Assembly: GCA_964580465.1 (NCBI GenBank)
Contig: CAZOKJ010000016.1
Span: forward strand, 1-49,730
Direction: 5' to 3'
DNA length: 49,730 nt
Origin: Taishania sp964580465
Lineage (GTDB): Bacteria; Bacteroidota; Bacteroidia; Flavobacteriales_D; Crocinitomicaceae
Both the position numbers and the translations under genes were made by a program. Position 1 is the stretch's first letter; each line of letters opens with the position of its first letter. Below are positions 1 to 9,526 of this stretch, one piece after another. Below the pieces are notes generated by a model that saw nothing but the letters and a program-made list of their open reading frames with translations, was not told the DNA's origin and made no database searches.

Positions 1-289
1 AATCGAGTATATTAAACTGATATTCAAATAATTAAAACAAATTAAGGAGTGACTAGATATGGAAATAGTTTTACTCTTTAGATTTCATCTATAATAGCAC
101 CTTTACTCAAATGTTATTTTTGGTAAATGTTTGTTTTTCTTGTATGATTTAATTTAAGTCTACAACTATTCCACGAATAAGCATCTGTTCATTTATAATT
201 ACTTATTAACCTTAGTTCGATTAATAAAATTGCATTCAGATCGCTAATAAACCCAAACTGTCACAAAACTAGCGTCGAAGGTAATTATA
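1..289. other. Intergenic end of window, no gene seen
   Basis: This AT-rich stretch lies downstream of the minus-strand C25 peptidase gene. I find no open frame longer than about a dozen codons, no convincing terminator and no tRNA-like structure. The only structure noted is a weak inverted repeat, CGCTA at about 242-246 and TAGCG at about 270-274. Its loop is too long and it lacks a T-tract, so I do not call it a terminator. Confidence 0.6.
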
Positions 290-3200
290 CTATCGCATCA
301 AATACATCTTACCAAAATTCTTTTTAAAGTATTTATCAGCCCCAGATGATCTGTGATCGATGTCTTCACCATTGATTTTGGCTTTAACAGTGTATAAATA
401 CACTCCGTTTGCTAATTGATCGCCAAACTCATCCTTTCCATCCCAAGCGTATTCGGTAACGTTTTTACCAATGTATATACGTCCTAATTCACTTTCTGTG
501 ATTTCTCTTACTACTCGACCTGTTATGGTCATAATTTGAATAATAATATCATCTGGAACTTGTGAGCCTGTAACCGTAAATACAAATCGCGTGCTACTTG
601 AAAATGGATTTGGATAATTCATCATGTGTGTAATTGTTGACGCACTGATTACTTCAAAGTTAATCTGATATTGGTAGTCTCCAGATAAATTCCCACTTCT
701 GTCAGATCCTTGTACCATTAAACGGTATTTACCATCTTGCTCAAACGTAGCTGGATAAACAATCTTAAATTTTTTATGAGTGCTTTCTGCAGGTATCCAT
801 TGCATGACGCTATTCCCTTGTCCATCAACAAATGGAATTCGTTTGACGTTTCCAGAAGGATCTCGTAAGTAAATTCCAAACAACGTAGTATCGGAAACAT
901 CATCCATGATTAAGTAGGGATTTTCATCTTTCAAAGTGATTACAATTTCTGATTTTGGACTAACAATATCTCCATTGATAATGTGTCTTCCATCGAATGT
1001 TACGTCTAACAATGGATTAACATCGTCGCCTATGATGTTAAAAGGTATTTGTAAAACGTTGTTAAAATGATGTTGTTCCGGTTGGTCTGTGATGTACAAA
1101 TTTCCATTAATATATGGGTTAACCTCCATCCATAAAGATGAGAATCCATTTAATCCTACTGTAGAAAAACTAATCGTATCTCTAAGCGTTTGTCCTACTT
1201 TTAATGAATCTTGACGTGCATAAGTAATTGGATGCTTGACATTGTGCTTATCAACCAGCCAATAGTTGATGAGGAGTGAATCCATGTCTATCGTGTAGAT
1301 GTTTTTTACATCAGCAGCGAATTTAAGAGTCTGTCCTTCAAAAATGCTATCGTTCAAATGACTAAAGTAAAAACCGTTTGTACCATCAATGGCAGCTTCA
1401 GGAGCTAAATCATATAAAACGTGCCAACGATCTATCTGTGCAGGAGTGAAATTGGTAGTGTCTTTATACGAAGCTTTTAGACGAATGTATGGATACTGAG
1501 CTGCATTCACCACATTTGACAAGTTCATCAATGAATCGTTGTTACTAAATAACAAGTTAATCGGTGTTCCTGGTGTTTTATCCCACTCGTAAGGGGTAAT
1601 GATTAAACGAGTAGTGTCTTGGTTGTTAAAAGCATCTATACTGTCTTGTTTCCAATATACATTTCCCCATTTCAATGCTGGACCTATGTAGGTAGATGTT
1701 TCTTCACCAATAGAAGTTGAAGTTGACATATAAGCTTCCAAGTGTGTAGAATAATAACCTGTTTCAGCACCTGAACCAGTTGCAGGGTCAATAACTTTTT
1801 CTTTTACAGTGTTAGGATAGCCTTTTCGTGTAAAAAATGCAAAAGGACCATTGGTTCTTCCTGGATATATACTATCTGATCCTAAAGCCGCAAAGGTGTT
1901 GTACATATTGGCTGAGTCTAGCGCATTCCAAAGATCGTAACGAGTTGTAATAGGCGTATAAATGAGTAAATAGTAACCATCTGGCACTTCAGTTAGCACC
2001 ATATTTTGGAAGGCTTGTAAGTGAGCTAAATTGTCTTGATGAAAGATAAAAAACCTTTCAACACGAGGACGACAAAGCACATTTCCAAAGTCATGGTCTG
2101 GATTAGCACCATTGTAATTCGTTCCCCAAGGTTGGAATGTGACAGGGTCAATTACAGCAACATGAAGTGGTGGAGTCCACGAACATACAGAATAATCTTG
2201 TAATGTACCATTAATATAAAATGCGTTTTCATAACTAATATCAGCGTACACATCTATCGTTACTTGAAGCGAGTCTGTATGCCATTCTCTTAAACGATCG
2301 TTCCGGTTATATGATACATGGGCGAAATCATTTTTCTTAAACTGAAAGAAGTGGTCTTGTCCCCAACCAGAACGTCCTTTAATGTATTGAAATGAACTTT
2401 CAGTCCAAGATGGATTGGTTTCTTCTACAGCTACCCTCCAAAAATAAACCGTACTATCCGTGAAAACAAGTGGACCATTATCCCATTGATTTGGTTTAAC
2501 TTCTTTCACCCCTCCAAGTCCAGATACTAACGCATTTTTTAAGAAAGGGCTATTAAACAAATCAGTAGTATCAATTTGAAAACGATACGTATTGAACTCA
2601 GCAAGTGGATTGATTGTTGAGGCTTTTAAGGTAATTGTATCTGTTGGAATTACTGCGAATTCATAAGGAGTGACTGGTTTTATTCCACTTAAATTAATGA
2701 AGAAATTCTTTACAATTTGATTGTTATTGATTTCATCGTATTGTTCTGGAATAAAACTGGGAATATCCACTTTAATGTCAAATACATTTAAGCCCGCCGA
2801 AAGTCCAGGTTGTAACGGCATTTTATATTTGATTGTGTCAACGTAGTCTAATCTTGGTACTTTTATATTGTACATGGAATCTATTGAAGAATTTGGAAAA
2901 TGACGAACAATTTCAACATTAAATGTATCTACAATAGAGTGACCTAGGTTTTTCAAAGCAATGTTAACTTCAATGCTATCTGTGTTTAAGTCTATATAAG
3001 AAGGCTTTAAAAAAACATTGTTTTCCAATAATTCGATTTCTGGTTTATTGTGACTATTAACCTTTAGTGCGGGGTCTCCATTTAAGGTCATTTGAGTCGC
3101 AGTAACTTCCATGTATAAATTCCCAGGTTGTTCTAGGCTTGCTATGTTGTTTTTCATATTTAAGCCGATGGATTTTCCGTAAGAATACTTACCTAATTGG

Positions 3201-5407
3201 TCATACAATCCATTACTGTAAATACCAACCATAGGGTGGAAACCTACACTAACAGAAGAAATGTAACCAATTGCTCCTAAATTTTTAGCATTGACAAAGT
3301 ACTCTGAAGAGGAAGTTAAGCCAGGTTCAAAAATATCACCATTGTAACATGAATTTACTAGCATCAATGGGTATTTATCTTTGTTGTTCCAATTTTCCAC
3401 GTCATCCAGGTTAATTTCAAAACCTGAATTACCACCAACACCTTTATGGCCGTAATATGTCATCAAAAACACTCCATCTGAAATACGATTCATGATAGAT
3501 TGTAAACTTGTTGGCGCAACAGGGTCATCAGATTCTCGTTTTAAAGTATGAACTGCAGCTCCAAACTTGTCTTGTTGGATTTTCCATTTCATACTTTCCA
3601 TCTGAGCGTTAAACGAAGCTTGTTGCCCTAAATCCGTTCCTCCGATTAAATGAATAACATGTTTTTGCCAATCTTTGCTCGGTGTGTCGTAAATGCTATT
3701 CGGATCTTGCTGTTGTTCATAAGATGTAATTTTATCAAGGTAATTTTGTATTTCTTCGTTTGTTTGTATAGAAAGTCGTCCTGTTGGAATTAATGGTGAC
3801 CAAACTGAAGTTCCAGGTAAATTAGCTGTTATTAAAACATCGGATGGTGGCGTTCCAAAAGTTGGTATTAAATTTTGATTAGACAACGCAACATTGACAC
3901 GTGATGACGTAGGATATTGCCCTTTGCCTAATAAAAACAATGCTTCTGGTTTTTCGGTAGCTAAATCAAAAGATTGTTGTGCAAATCTACGGATTCCATT
4001 AATATGCTTCTTGATTCCGCCACCATATTGAAAATACAACTCTTCAATATTGGCCATTAATACATTGTGCGCGCCACCTGCCAAACTTTGACGGTATTGT
4101 TTATAAGCTTCTGAACCTGTTTGTAAACTTGGATGATAGATAAGCAAATATGCTTTTTCATGATTCATTGCAGCGTAATTGGTGAATTTTCCCGTTCCAT
4201 TCACTGCCTGAAAGTTGGTAATTGCTTGAGCGGAGTTTAAACTTGCTCCATACAAAAATGTTGTTGTATCTATAGTATTGTTAGGTAAAAGTAATACTTG
4301 GTTAGCGCCGTCTACAACCGTCTGAATTAACGTAGGAGTTGATCCAAAACTTAAAAAAATCGGATTGGAAGGCGTGAAGTTGCTAACGTCAACACGCGTT
4401 TTTGCTTGTGTTCCATTGTTAACGCGAACACTGAATTGAGTTTGTCCCCCAAAATTACTTATTCTAGGGTACTCAAATGACCAATAAGTCAGAGACTCAT
4501 ACATTGTGGCCACTGGTAAATCGCCTACTATTTCCCAAACTAAGTTGGTTGAGTTTGTTAATGAAGTACTTGGAAAATGGGTATTAGCTTTAAACTGAAA
4601 GTGTCCATACCCAGTTTGATCAAACACAGTTTGTCCATTTATTTTCCAGCGTGTGTGATGATTGGGGTCACCAAACTGTTGGACAGCAGCACTTGCAGTG
4701 GTTGAAACTAACCCTAGGAATTTTGATGATGGAGCGTCACTTGCTGTGTAAGGATTTGGCGTAGGAACGGTAATTGGCAGGTTGTATCCATTTACACCAT
4801 TTACAGGGGCTCTACCATAACCTTCACCATTCACATAAAATGAGCTCGAAACAGCAGATTGAAGCGTTTCTCCTTGAATGTACGCATGAGGATAATTTTG
4901 ATCTACCTTTGACCACACATAGTTTTGAGGAGCGTAATTGGTATAATCAGCACCAGTTTCAAGTGAAAATCTTAGGTTGTTGGTTTGATTATTCCAAGTA
5001 AAAAAGTAATGAATGGTATCATTAAACAAACTATAAGTTGGACTAGCCATTCTGGACGGGTCGAGGTATAAAGTAGAATCAAGCCATCCATCGTTTCTCT
5101 CTGCATAAAAAAGAATATAATCTCCTGGGTCAAAAGTACCGTCTCCGTTGGTTTCTACCCAAATTGGAATTTCTTTTTGTTTTCCAAACAGCTGGATTTG
5201 CTCATGTGTAAAGTTTCCAACTGGTACACCAGCATTTTGTAAGTCAGTATAATTAATTCGTTTTAATCCTGTTTGAACTACAGGAAAACTGTAATATGTT
5301 TGACTGTAATTAATCCATTCGTTTCCATATACTTGGGCTTGAACATTATTAAACCCAATGAAAAGAATAAAAAGCAGTGTTAGATATGTGAGTGAATATG
5401 TTTTCAT
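290..5407 (-). CDS. Large PorU-like C25 family peptidase (PorU2-type T9SS sortase)
   Basis: The 1705-residue protein has a signal peptide ending near VQAQ. Its N-terminal domain has the 'GDYILFYAERN' style of PorU proteins. A gingipain-like C25 domain spans roughly residues 420-800. His654 (in YYGHKG) and Cys687 (in VNSCYNG) are 33 residues apart, the spacing of the gingipain/PorU catalytic pair. A CARDB-like segment follows at about 815-925, then about 650 residues I cannot assign, and a C-terminal FlgD-like Ig domain starting at MNYPNPF. PorU cleaves sorting domains from T9SS cargo and attaches cargo to the surface. Classical PorU is about 1100-1300 residues, so this matches the longer 'PorU2' class better. 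It overlaps the upstream PorV-family gene by 4 bp, so the two are probably one operon. It could instead be a secreted C25 protease rather than the sortase. Confidence 0.82.
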   Translation of the reverse strand: MKTYSLTYLTLLFILFIGFNNVQAQVYGNEWINYSQTYYSFPVVQTGLKRINYTDLQNAGVPVGNFTHEQIQLFGKQKEIPIWVETNGDGTFDPGDYILFYAERNDGWLDSTLYLDPSRMASPTYSLFNDTIHYFFTWNNQTNNLRFSLETGADYTNYAPQNYVWSKVDQNYPHAYIQGETLQSAVSSSFYVNGEGYGRAPVNGVNGYNLPITVPTPNPYTASDAPSSKFLGLVSTTASAAVQQFGDPNHHTRWKINGQTVFDQTGYGHFQFKANTHFPSTSLTNSTNLVWEIVGDLPVATMYESLTYWSFEYPRISNFGGQTQFSVRVNNGTQAKTRVDVSNFTPSNPIFLSFGSTPTLIQTVVDGANQVLLLPNNTIDTTTFLYGASLNSAQAITNFQAVNGTGKFTNYAAMNHEKAYLLIYHPSLQTGSEAYKQYRQSLAGGAHNVLMANIEELYFQYGGGIKKHINGIRRFAQQSFDLATEKPEALFLLGKGQYPTSSRVNVALSNQNLIPTFGTPPSDVLITANLPGTSVWSPLIPTGRLSIQTNEEIQNYLDKITSYEQQQDPNSIYDTPSKDWQKHVIHLIGGTDLGQQASFNAQMESMKWKIQQDKFGAAVHTLKRESDDPVAPTSLQSIMNRISDGVFLMTYYGHKGVGGNSGFEINLDDVENWNNKDKYPLMLVNSCYNGDIFEPGLTSSSEYFVNAKNLGAIGYISSVSVGFHPMVGIYSNGLYDQLGKYSYGKSIGLNMKNNIASLEQPGNLYMEVTATQMTLNGDPALKVNSHNKPEIELLENNVFLKPSYIDLNTDSIEVNIALKNLGHSIVDTFNVEIVRHFPNSSIDSMYNIKVPRLDYVDTIKYKMPLQPGLSAGLNVFDIKVDIPSFIPEQYDEINNNQIVKNFFINLSGIKPVTPYEFAVIPTDTITLKASTINPLAEFNTYRFQIDTTDLFNSPFLKNALVSGLGGVKEVKPNQWDNGPLVFTDSTVYFWRVAVEETNPSWTESSFQYIKGRSGWGQDHFFQFKKNDFAHVSYNRNDRLREWHTDSLQVTIDVYADISYENAFYINGTLQDYSVCSWTPPLHVAVIDPVTFQPWGTNYNGANPDHDFGNVLCRPRVERFFIFHQDNLAHLQAFQNMVLTEVPDGYYLLIYTPITTRYDLWNALDSANMYNTFAALGSDSIYPGRTNGPFAFFTRKGYPNTVKEKVIDPATGSGAETGYYSTHLEAYMSTSTSIGEETSTYIGPALKWGNVYWKQDSIDAFNNQDTTRLIITPYEWDKTPGTPINLLFSNNDSLMNLSNVVNAAQYPYIRLKASYKDTTNFTPAQIDRWHVLYDLAPEAAIDGTNGFYFSHLNDSIFEGQTLKFAADVKNIYTIDMDSLLINYWLVDKHNVKHPITYARQDSLKVGQTLRDTISFSTVGLNGFSSLWMEVNPYINGNLYITDQPEQHHFNNVLQIPFNIIGDDVNPLLDVTFDGRHIINGDIVSPKSEIVITLKDENPYLIMDDVSDTTLFGIYLRDPSGNVKRIPFVDGQGNSVMQWIPAESTHKKFKIVYPATFEQDGKYRLMVQGSDRSGNLSGDYQYQINFEVISASTITHMMNYPNPFSSSTRFVFTVTGSQVPDDIIIQIMTITGRVVREITESELGRIYIGKNVTEYAWDGKDEFGDQLANGVYLYTVKAKINGEDIDHRSSGADKYFKKNFGKMYLMR

Positions 5408-6504
5408 TTTGAAAGAGATTTAGGTTTATTTAAACCAATTCGCAAAGAAATAACGTGAGAATAAAGTGCTACACCAGCTCCTCCGATATTGGTGAAAGCA
5501 TAGTCTAATCGTATGTCCTTTATACCTAGTCCAATACCGATGTTAGGTTGAATGTTGAATCGCTTTTTATCGTCAAATGTTTTGGTAAATTGCATGTTGG
5601 TGATTCCGACTCTGATAGCTACGTATTTTCTGAAGCCAAACTCTATTCCCATTTTTGGATCTATAGAGAATACACCAGAACGAACCAAGGTATTTCTTCT
5701 ACCATCTGTTGTGATGTCAAAATTCACCTCTCCTGCAAAATAAATACCTTTTTTCCCTAAAGGATAATTGCCATAAGCACCTAAAATAAGTCTTGGCATT
5801 GTTAGTTCTAATCCATTTTGCGGTATTTCATTGTTTGTACGCTCAAAAACTTCTTTAGTTTCCGCATCTAAGGTAAACATCCAAGCGTTAAAAGTTGACG
5901 TTGCGTCTCTTAATACAGCACCAAATTTCCAATGGTCCTTTAACTGATACTGAACACCAGCATCTAATCCAAATCCCCAACTTTTTGCAAATTTTCCGAC
6001 TTTCCGATAAATGATTTTTACATTTCCTCCAACGCTCAAACCTTTTACTTTTTTGATATTGTGAGCATAGGAAAATAAAAAAGCCCAATCTGCTGCTGTA
6101 AATGACGTGATTTTATCATAATCGATATTACCATTGTTGTCGATTAATTGTGTGGTGTTGGGAATATTGTCAACACCAAAGCGAATGGCTGAAAAGCCCA
6201 CAGCGCTATTGCTGTCAATGGAATGTGATAAGCCTAAATAATCGTATTTTGCAATTCCAGCAAAGTATTCACTATGCATTAATCCAACATCTAACCATTT
6301 TTGCGAGCGGGTCAAACCAGCAGGATTCCAATAGGCAGACATGACATCACCTGTATTGGCTACGATTGCGTTGCCAAGGCCAAGCGCATTGGCACCCACA
6401 CCTATGGACAAAAACTCATTGGAGTACTTCGGAGCAATTGATTGTGAAAAACCAGTGAATAGCAACAAAGCACTGAATAGAGTGAGGATATATTTAGTCA
6501 TCAT
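5404..6504 (-). CDS. PorV/PorQ family outer-membrane beta-barrel protein
   Basis: The 366-residue protein has a signal peptide ending near GFSQ. It carries the family hallmark just after it: a GANALGLGNA segment followed by YWNPAGL at about residues 37-62. The rest alternates as expected for a FadL-like barrel. PorV binds the sorting domain of T9SS cargo and carries it from the SprA translocon to the PorU sortase. The gene runs directly into the C25 peptidase gene with a 4-bp ATGA overlap, so the products are probably partners. True PorV is usually slightly longer and lies next to classical porU. This copy may be a paralogue dedicated to the large PorU-like protein, so I give no symbol. A TATTTTTG -7-like box on this strand at 6559-6552 may drive it. 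Confidence 0.85.
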   Translation of the reverse strand: MMTKYILTLFSALLLFTGFSQSIAPKYSNEFLSIGVGANALGLGNAIVANTGDVMSAYWNPAGLTRSQKWLDVGLMHSEYFAGIAKYDYLGLSHSIDSNSAVGFSAIRFGVDNIPNTTQLIDNNGNIDYDKITSFTAADWAFLFSYAHNIKKVKGLSVGGNVKIIYRKVGKFAKSWGFGLDAGVQYQLKDHWKFGAVLRDATSTFNAWMFTLDAETKEVFERTNNEIPQNGLELTMPRLILGAYGNYPLGKKGIYFAGEVNFDITTDGRRNTLVRSGVFSIDPKMGIEFGFRKYVAIRVGITNMQFTKTFDDKKRFNIQPNIGIGLGIKDIRLDYAFTNIGGAGVALYSHVISLRIGLNKPKSLSK

Positions 6505-6568
6505 TTTTTTTTCAATAACGTATTATTATGTGGTATGTTTTAATTTTATTACAAAAATAATTTTATTC

Positions 6569-6602
6569 TTTGATATAGAAACGTTAAAATGTGTATTTTA
6601 GC
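6569..6602 (+). promoter_or_regulatory. Bacteroidota-type promoter for pssA-purS
   Basis: TTTG at 6569-6572 is separated by 21 bp from TATTTTAGC at 6594-6602, one mismatch from the TAnnTTTG -7 consensus. The box ends 8 bp before the ATG at 6610, so transcription would begin at or next to the start codon. The same TATTTTAGC variant precedes the gene at 27522. Confidence 0.55.
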
Positions 6603-6609
6603 GTCCAGA

Positions 6610-7422
6610 ATGTTTAAATTACCGAATTTATTTACCGCAGGCAATTTACTGAGTGGTATTTTGTCGATTGTCATGGCTTTTTCTGGTCAACTGGAATTGT
6701 CATGTTATTTTATATTCTTTGCTGCTTTGCTTGATTTTTTTGATGGATTTTTAGCCCGAAAAATGAAAATTTCTAGTGAATTAGGTAAGCAATTAGACTC
6801 ATTAGCTGATATGGTTACCTTTGGTGTTGCTCCAGGTATTTTGGTGTTGATTTTATTAGTTATCCAAACAGAAGGAGGAATACAATATGCGGAAGGAATA
6901 TCATTCTCTGGTCAGGTGTTTTTAAAAATCCAACAATTCTTAAGTAGTTTGGCGTTTGACTTGGCTAATTTTCCAACGGAAAGATGGATCGTTTTTGCTG
7001 GGTTAATCATTCCTTTTTTCTCTTTATTTAGATTAGCTAAGTTTAACATCGACACGCGACAATCTGACAGTTTTATAGGTTTGCCAACTCCTGCAAATAC
7101 GCTATTTTTTACCTCTTTCCCATTATTGATGGCACGTAACTATCGCTTAGGAATTGAGAGTGCTGTTTTAGACTTTTTGTTAACTCCTTGGGTTTTGGTT
7201 CTTATTACAATCACCATGTCTTTATTGTTGATTGCGGAGTTGCCATTGTTTTCATTAAAATTTAAACACTTCAAATGGCGTGGGAATGAAATAAAATTTG
7301 TATTTTTGGGCATTAGTTTGGTATTAATTTTACTTTTATTGGCTTGGTCTATTCCAATTATTGTAACTTTGTACTTGATTTTATCAGTTATAGAAAATAA
7401 ACGAAAAAAATACGCAGCATGA
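6610..7422 (+). CDS. pssA: CDP-diacylglycerol--serine O-phosphatidyltransferase
   Basis: This integral membrane enzyme makes phosphatidylserine from CDP-diacylglycerol and L-serine, the step before phosphatidylethanolamine. The 270-residue product begins MFKLPNLFTAGNLLSG, typical of the family. It then shows the CDP-alcohol phosphotransferase signature as D-FFDGFLAR ... G-QLDSLAD, with the metal-binding aspartates at about residues 46-74. Several hydrophobic segments follow. An in-frame ATG at 6589 would add MCILASR. I reject it because it lies inside the probable promoter and because family members start at the PNLFT block. The stop overlaps the purS start by 4 bp, so translation is probably coupled. 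Confidence 0.93.
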   Translation: MFKLPNLFTAGNLLSGILSIVMAFSGQLELSCYFIFFAALLDFFDGFLARKMKISSELGKQLDSLADMVTFGVAPGILVLILLVIQTEGGIQYAEGISFSGQVFLKIQQFLSSLAFDLANFPTERWIVFAGLIIPFFSLFRLAKFNIDTRQSDSFIGLPTPANTLFFTSFPLLMARNYRLGIESAVLDFLLTPWVLVLITITMSLLLIAELPLFSLKFKHFKWRGNEIKFVFLGISLVLILLLLAWSIPIIVTLYLILSVIENKRKKYAA

Positions 7423-7673
7423 AATTTAAAGCAGAAATCGATGTAATGCCATTGGAAGCATTGTTAGATCCTCAAGGAAAAGCGGTAACAAACAGCATGA
7501 AAAGTGTTGGATTACCTGAAATTGATGGTGTTAGAATTGGTCGTCACATCCGTTTGTTTGTTGAGGCTAGTTCAATGGACGTAGCTAAACAAAAAGTAGA
7601 TGAAGCTTGCAAAAAATTATTAGCAAACCAAATTATGGAAAGCTACACTTTCTCTGTGGAAGAAGTAAAATAA
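7419..7673 (+). CDS. purS: Phosphoribosylformylglycinamidine synthase subunit PurS
   Basis: The 84-residue protein matches PurS in length and pattern: MKFKAEIDVMPL at the start, 'LLDPQGKAVTNSMKSVG' in the middle, and a C-terminal half with ANQIMESYTFSVEEV. PurS bridges PurL and PurQ in the fourth step of purine synthesis, the ATP-dependent amidation of FGAR to FGAM. No purL or purQ lies nearby, so the partners must be elsewhere, or the organism has a fused long PurL and this copy plays another role. It is joined to pssA by an ATGA overlap and followed by a strong terminator. Confidence 0.88.
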   Translation: MKFKAEIDVMPLEALLDPQGKAVTNSMKSVGLPEIDGVRIGRHIRLFVEASSMDVAKQKVDEACKKLLANQIMESYTFSVEEVK

Positions 7674-7690
7674 TTTAAAAATATTGAAGC

Positions 7691-7732
7691 AAAAAAAGAA
7701 AGGCTATCCAATTTGGATAGCCTTTCTTTTTA
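7691..7732. terminator. Bidirectional Rho-independent terminator after purS
   Basis: A near-perfect inverted repeat with GGCTATCC and GGATAGCC at its core is flanked by an A-rich run on the left and a T-rich run on the right. It can therefore terminate both purS (+) and the convergent SDR operon (-). Confidence 0.9.
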
Positions 7733-7749
7733 AGTTAAATATCTGATTA

Positions 7750-8436
7750 TTATGGAGTTGTAAGCGAAACAGGCAATACTCGACCATGCATCCAGTTGTG
7801 TGCTGTTAGCGCAAAATCACAAATATAAGTTGCCATCGATTCAGGTGAAACGCTTGCTTGATAACCTGGAAAGGCTTCTTCTAACATTTCAGTTTGAACA
7901 GAGCCTAAGCACAGACAATTCATTTTGATAGATGTGTCTTTATATTCTTCCGCAAATAATTCAGTAAAACTAACTAAAGCAGCCTTTGAGGTAGAGTAAG
8001 CTGCAAGTCCAGCAAATTTTACAGTTCCTTGAAATCCTCCCATGGAACTAATGTTAACAATATGCGCTCCTTTTTCCATTTTTGGAAGCAAAGCCTGAAC
8101 ACTTTCCATAACACCTATTACATTAATTTGATAAGATTTTACCAAATCTTCATGTGTCAATGAAGGGAAAGGTTTGTTAATTAAGTAACCTGCGTTATTA
8201 ATGAGAATATCAATCTGTTGTATCTCAGATGATATTGCTTGTAATTGTTCAATGCAATTGCCGCTAAGATCAAATTTCTTGCTGATAACGTTTGAGAAGT
8301 GAGCGTATTGCTGCCCCATTCGTTCAATATCCCTTGACAATGCATAGATAGTCAAGTTTGAGTCTTGAGCAAAACGTTCTACCATTGCGCGACCAATTCC
8401 TCTGGAAGCTCCAATAATGACTACTGTTTTATTCAT
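7750..8436 (-). CDS. Short-chain dehydrogenase/reductase (SDR) downstream of PaaE-like reductases
   Basis: The 228-residue Rossmann-fold oxidoreductase has the N-terminal cofactor motif GASRGIG at about residues 9-15, the NNAGYL motif in the middle, the catalytic Ser in NISSMGG, and YSTSK as the catalytic Tyr/Lys. It should reduce a keto group, or oxidise a hydroxyl group, using NAD(P)H. The substrate cannot be read from the sequence. Its start overlaps the end of the upstream ferredoxin-reductase gene by 8 bp, so it is the last gene of the operon divergent from paaABCD. That placement suggests a redox step on an aromatic-CoA or acyl-CoA intermediate, but a general FabG-like role is equally possible. 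Confidence 0.85.
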   Translation of the reverse strand: MNKTVVIIGASRGIGRAMVERFAQDSNLTIYALSRDIERMGQQYAHFSNVISKKFDLSGNCIEQLQAISSEIQQIDILINNAGYLINKPFPSLTHEDLVKSYQINVIGVMESVQALLPKMEKGAHIVNISSMGGFQGTVKFAGLAAYSTSKAALVSFTELFAEEYKDTSIKMNCLCLGSVQTEMLEEAFPGYQASVSPESMATYICDFALTAHNWMHGRVLPVSLTTP

Positions 8437-9499
8437 CGTAAGAAATAATTAATTCTTCACTAGTTGGATAAGCTTGACAAGTTAAAATATACCCTTGTTC
8501 CACTTCTTTGTCTGTCAAAGTGTAGTTGTTCTTCATCACAGCAGAACCTTTAACGATTTTAGCTCTACACGTAGAGCAAACCCCACCTCTACAAGAATAA
8601 GGTGCATCTGCTCCGCTTTGATTAGCAGCATCTAAAATAGAAGTTTTACCGTCGGTTTCACATTGATAGACTTCATCGTCAATAACGATTTTAACGACTG
8701 CTTTGCTAATAATTGCTGTTGACATTTCTGTAGATGTTTCCTCAACAACTGGAGTGAACAACTCATAATGGATTTTTGATTCGTTCACACCAAATAATTC
8801 CAAAGCAGATTTGACGTCCATGATCATCTCTTCAGGACCACAAATGTAAAATCCATCCGCTTTTAATAACGACAAATCATTTTTAACTGCTTGCATAAAA
8901 GCGTCTTTATTGATGCGTCCTTTACTAAATCCTTCTTTTTCTTCTTGTGTTAAGAATAGTTGGGGTTTCGTCTTAGTTAGTTCACGAATTTTAGCATAAA
9001 AAAGAATGTCTTGTTCCGTACGGTTTGCATAGAACAAATGCAAAGAAGCACCTTCCATGTTTTCAATTGCATAAGCCATGCTCATTAAAGGTGTGATTCC
9101 TGACCCAGCCGCAATTCCAACAATGTTTTTAGAATTGTTTAGAACAAATTTTCCTTCAGGCTTAGATATAAATAGTTGATCTCCCACTTTAAGTTGCGTG
9201 TTTGCCCAGTTGGAAACAATTCCTTTGTCAACCGCCTTAATCGCAATTGCTAACGGTGAAGTTGGAGCACTACAAATGGAGTAAGACCTTCTTTGTTCTT
9301 TCCCATCGATTGTTACCGCAATGTTGATGTACTGTCCTGGTTCAAAATCGAACAATGATGCATTCTCTGTTGGAATATCAAAGACAATTTCCACCGAATC
9401 TTTGGTAAGTCGATTTATTTCTTTTACTTGGACCGTGTAAAAACCACGAGGAGCCTTTATGACAGGCTCCTTTTTAAATATCTTTCCGAAAAAACTCAT
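8429..9499 (-). CDS. PaaE-like ferredoxin-NAD(P) reductase with C-terminal [2Fe-2S] domain (second copy)
   Basis: The 356-residue protein has three parts. An FAD-binding barrel carries RRSYSICSAP at about residues 71-80. An NAD(P)-binding domain carries GSGITPLMS and YICGPEEM. A C-terminal plant-type [2Fe-2S] domain has cysteines in YSCRGGVCSTC plus a distal LTCQ. This layout is that of PaaE, the reductase passing electrons from NADPH to the PaaA diiron centre. It has a short basic N-terminal extension (MSFFGKIFKK) absent from the neighbouring copy. It lies 27 bp downstream of that copy and overlaps the SDR gene. The two paralogues are clearly diverged, so this one may serve another oxygenase or desaturase. 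Confidence 0.85.
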   Translation of the reverse strand: MSFFGKIFKKEPVIKAPRGFYTVQVKEINRLTKDSVEIVFDIPTENASLFDFEPGQYINIAVTIDGKEQRRSYSICSAPTSPLAIAIKAVDKGIVSNWANTQLKVGDQLFISKPEGKFVLNNSKNIVGIAAGSGITPLMSMAYAIENMEGASLHLFYANRTEQDILFYAKIRELTKTKPQLFLTQEEKEGFSKGRINKDAFMQAVKNDLSLLKADGFYICGPEEMIMDVKSALELFGVNESKIHYELFTPVVEETSTEMSTAIISKAVVKIVIDDEVYQCETDGKTSILDAANQSGADAPYSCRGGVCSTCRAKIVKGSAVMKNNYTLTDKEVEQGYILTCQAYPTSEELIISYDE

Positions 9500-9526
9500 G
9501 GTAATGTTTAGTTGTATGTTGTGTTT

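Noticed and set aside
242..274. Terminator after the C25 peptidase gene
   Set aside because: The five-base arms are too short, the loop is over 20 nt and there is no T-run on the right strand.
4774..5001. 75-codon plus-strand frame inside the C25 peptidase gene
   Set aside because: It is antisense to well-supported coding sequence and shows no signal or domain.
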